This document shows, in pieces, positions 31,994-32,910 of a stretch of DNA of 32,910 nucleotides (within the stretch, counting starts at the first letter, position 1; the number at the start of each line of letters is the position of its first letter). Made by a program: the position numbers and the translations under genes. Where the stretch lies: assembly GCA_009731375.1 (NCBI GenBank), contig BJOX01000059.1:591586-624495 (forward strand), written 5' to 3'. A model generated the notes under the pieces. That model searched no databases and had not been told where the DNA came from. It was given only the letters and a program-made list of their open reading frames with translations. This DNA is from Paulinella micropora. Taxonomy: Eukaryota > Cercozoa > Imbricatea > Euglyphida.

Positions 31994-32409
31994 TCTAAGT
32001 CCAAGGTGGTGAAGCCGCCTGAGGCCAGCAGAAACGGCCTGATCGGGAGTAACGGAAACTCCGCCAGTAACGGAAGCGCGGTTCACGGAAACGTAACGGC
32101 AAAGACCAAGACGGCAAGAGCGGTTGACAGCGCGAAAAAGCCGGAAATAGCGGTTAGATGGAGATTGTGTATGTGTTATCTATGTGTGTCTCTATGTATG
32201 TATGTGTATGTATGTATGTGTGTGTATATATGATAAAGATGAAAAGGCCAGCGGAGAAGGCGGCCGGGGCTAAGGTCACTCTGCTGGTATGTATGTATGT
32301 ATGTATATATGTATGTATGTATGTATGCATGTATGTATGTATGTTTGTATCAGGCAAAGGCTGTCACTACTCCTAAAAGACCATCCAAGGTTGTTAAACC
32401 TGTCAAGAG
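31994..32409 (+). CDS. Partial gene for a Lys/Ala/Pro-rich basic protein, three exon candidates (H1-like)
   Basis: Exon 1 is 31994-32152, after TATTCTTACAG. It has 53 open codons, starts SKSKVVKPPEASRNG, and is rich in Ser, Asn, Gly, Ala and Lys. Exon 2 is about 32239-32286 (MKRPAEKAAGAKVTLL) and ends before a consensus GTATGT. Exon 3 is 32354-32409, after TTTGTATCAG, and contains PKRPSKVVKPVK. Exons 1 to 3 join in phase, and SKVVKP recurs in exons 1 and 3, which chance would not give. Introns of 86 and 67 bp consist of TG/TATG repeats. Composition resembles the basic tail of linker histone H1 or a similar chromatin protein. No globular domain is visible, so function is inferred from composition only. 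The exon 1 donor is uncertain: GTATGT at 32169 with an acceptor at 32251 is also in phase. The gene continues beyond the window. Confidence 0.55.
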
Positions 32410-32412
32410 GTG

Positions 32413-32456
<44 letters not shown>

Positions 32457-32492
32457 ATCATGTCATATTCCAGTCTGCAGTTCTATCTCTCT

Positions 32493-32572
<80 letters not shown>

Positions 32573-32590
32573 CTCTCTCTCGCTCGCTCG

Positions 32591-32632
<42 letters not shown>

Positions 32633-32640
32633 GTAAAAAT
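32410..32640 (+). repeat. CT dinucleotide arrays and a TA run
   Basis: Two CT arrays (about 32414-32452 and 32486-32607) flank a 35-base unique spacer. A (TA)n run follows. If exon 3 above is real, this is the start of the next intron. Confidence 0.93.
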
Positions 32641-32827
32641 ATATATACCTATCTATTTTCAATGTGGCTATGTCCTCAGATATGCAGCGCTCATAAACCA
32701 AGCAGACAGAGACAGACAGACATGCATGCATACATACATACATACATATATACATACATATATACATAGATAATTTTCAATGTGGTCGCCCATGTCCAAA
32801 GAGAAGCAAAGGAGCTGTTTGCATACA

Positions 32828-32861
<34 letters not shown>

Positions 32862-32910
32862 CGTACATACATACATACATACATACATACATACATACAT
32901 ACATACATAC
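32641..32910. repeat. Duplicated short spacers and CATA repeats
   Basis: TTTTCAATGTGG occurs near 32657 and again near 32773, each followed by a related CATGTCC-like segment, separated by CATA units. The first also contains ATATGCAGCGC, close to the spacer at 1321-1352 in module A. CATA repeats fill 32821-32910. No exon is confidently seen. Confidence 0.8.

Overview
This window is nuclear DNA of a eukaryote. It has GT-AG split exon candidates, one complete LTR retrotransposon, and short tandem repeats (TATC/GATA, TACT, CATA/CATG, and the pentamers TAACA, CATTA and CATGA) over most of its length. I cannot name the lineage from sequence alone. There are no operons, prokaryotic genes, rRNA, tRNA or CRISPR arrays. 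Runs of N mark assembly gaps at 557-566, 3032-3041, 4093-4357, 4517-4526, 4796-4805, 6795-6804, 9279-9288, 22803-23560, 28014-28489 and 30794-30803. Most lie in or beside simple repeats, so array lengths are unreliable.

Layout. 1-8594 (left block, L) and 24952-31975 (right block, R) are direct copies of one mosaic. It is built from unique-looking modules set in microsatellites. I call these A (567-1354; 24952-25750), B (249-556; 1709-2066; 26774-27115), C (3480-3625; 27812-27957), M (1-48 partial; 4527-4784; 5231-5497; 26038-26303; 28490-28696 partial), an AT-rich module, TACT arrays, and a long CATA/CATG array. Between L and R lie a GATA block (8910-9845), an imperfect inverted repeat (9982-10146), a hairpin-rich GC-richer tract (10401-11203 and 21604-22746), and CATGA and CATTA pentamer arrays.

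The retrotransposon (11204-21603) interrupts the hairpin-rich tract and is flanked by a 4-bp GGGA target duplication. It is a Ty3/Gypsy-type element with 247-bp LTRs. Its Gag (837 aa) carries a CCCH zinc finger and an RGG tail. Its Pol has an aspartic protease with an unusual DTM motif, RT (YIDD), RNase H, and an HHCC/DD35E integrase with a GPY/F module and a long C-terminal extension. Gag and Pol share one reading frame and are separated by a single UGA followed by CGG. That UGA also lies inside a stretch bounded by a good 5' splice site and two in-phase 3' splice sites. Either readthrough or optional splicing could make Gag-Pol.

At the right edge, 31994-32409 holds three exon-like islands rich in Lys, Ala, Pro and Ser. 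They repeat an SKVVKP motif, and the introns are made of TATG/TG repeats. They look like part of a basic, histone-H1-like nuclear protein gene. A 31-bp microexon candidate (30299-30329) upstream joins in phase across the 1.7-kb CATA array. A second exon pair candidate (3507-3619 and 3888-4000) is separated by an intron that is nearly pure TATC. The main theme is that real or decaying exons and mobile-repeat modules are islands in expanding microsatellites.
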